Shown here one piece after another: positions 63,963 through 64,000 of a stretch of 64,000 nt of DNA. Location of the stretch: contig NZ_CP098774.1 in the NCBI RefSeq assembly GCF_028473665.1, positions 558,001 through 622,000 of the forward strand, in the 5' to 3' direction. A program made the translations under genes and the position numbers. This DNA is from Sphingomonas sp. QA11. Its GTDB lineage: Bacteria > Pseudomonadota > Alphaproteobacteria > Sphingomonadales > Sphingomonadaceae. The notes under the pieces are model-generated. The model did not search any database. It saw nothing but the letters and a program-made list of their open reading frames with translations, and was not told where the DNA came from. Every line of letters starts with the position of its first letter. Position 1 is the stretch's first letter.

Positions 63963-64000
63963 ATGGTGATACTTCACGAAAACGACCCGAATGACGGCCC
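63963..64000 (+). CDS. Possible gene start at the window edge (partial)
   Basis: An ATG two bases after the Ner-like stop opens a frame (MVILHENDPNDG) to the window end. The tight spacing suggests an operon with the Ner-like gene. Twelve codons are too few for any assignment, and no clear ribosome-binding site is seen. Confidence 0.3.
   Translation, partial: MVILHENDPNDG

Overview
The window looks like chromosomal DNA of a sphingomonad (Alphaproteobacteria, Sphingomonadales). The pointers are high G+C in most genes, three large TonB-dependent receptors, an ECF sigma/FecR/receptor cassette, DUF3617 and RcnB-family proteins, paired CaiB/BaiF CoA-transferases, and GTCACCC-type intergenic palindromes that I associate with this order. 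This placement is an inference from content; no rRNA is present.

Region 1 (1-23193) is accessory and the most unusual part. An almost complete STN-type TonB-dependent receptor (minus strand, running off the left edge) is divergent from a giant 5,564-residue YD-repeat (Rhs-like) protein at 3315-20009. That protein carries a 396-residue tandem duplication, lectin-like insertions, a LysM module in place of a standard Rhs core, and a C-terminal HEYGH metallopeptidase tip. A candidate immunity gene overlaps its stop codon. Next comes a detached JAMM-type toxin tip with its own small candidate immunity gene, then DUF4291, then an IS5-family element with a perfect 4-bp target duplication. Excising the element restores a short sigma-region-4 reading frame. 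The toxin and immunity tail is visibly AT-richer than its surroundings.

Region 2 (23446-36706): a DUF3617 lipoprotein; a receptor plus CehA-like PHP hydrolase operon; a divergent ECF sigma/FecR/STN-receptor operon whose receptor is a paralogue of the first; an NHL-repeat/M23 fusion; phosphatidylserine decarboxylase; and an alpha/beta-hydrolase remnant with an internal deletion.

Region 3 (36862-51245): oleate hydratase, a 2OG-Fe dioxygenase, an AraC regulator divergent from a NodT/EmrA/EmrB-type efflux operon, a headless TetR remnant beside tRNA-Glu, recJ, a GT1 glycosyltransferase, a prolyl-hydroxylase-like enzyme, an RcnB protein with a strong terminator, and an orphan 2Fe-2S subunit.

Region 4 (51338-63194) is catabolic: a DODA-type dioxygenase, a class II aldolase, two CaiB/BaiF CoA-transferases with glutaryl-CoA dehydrogenase, and a fused double-TetR regulator divergent from an operon of ACAD11-like dehydrogenase, Zn alcohol dehydrogenase, APH-type kinase and two SDRs. 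The kinase plus dehydrogenase pair resembles the phospho-acyl-CoA route used for hydroxy acids.

Region 5 (63217-64000) holds a divergent XRE repressor and Ner-like regulator with palindromic operators between them. It looks like the left end of a Mu-like element or a domesticated lysogeny switch.
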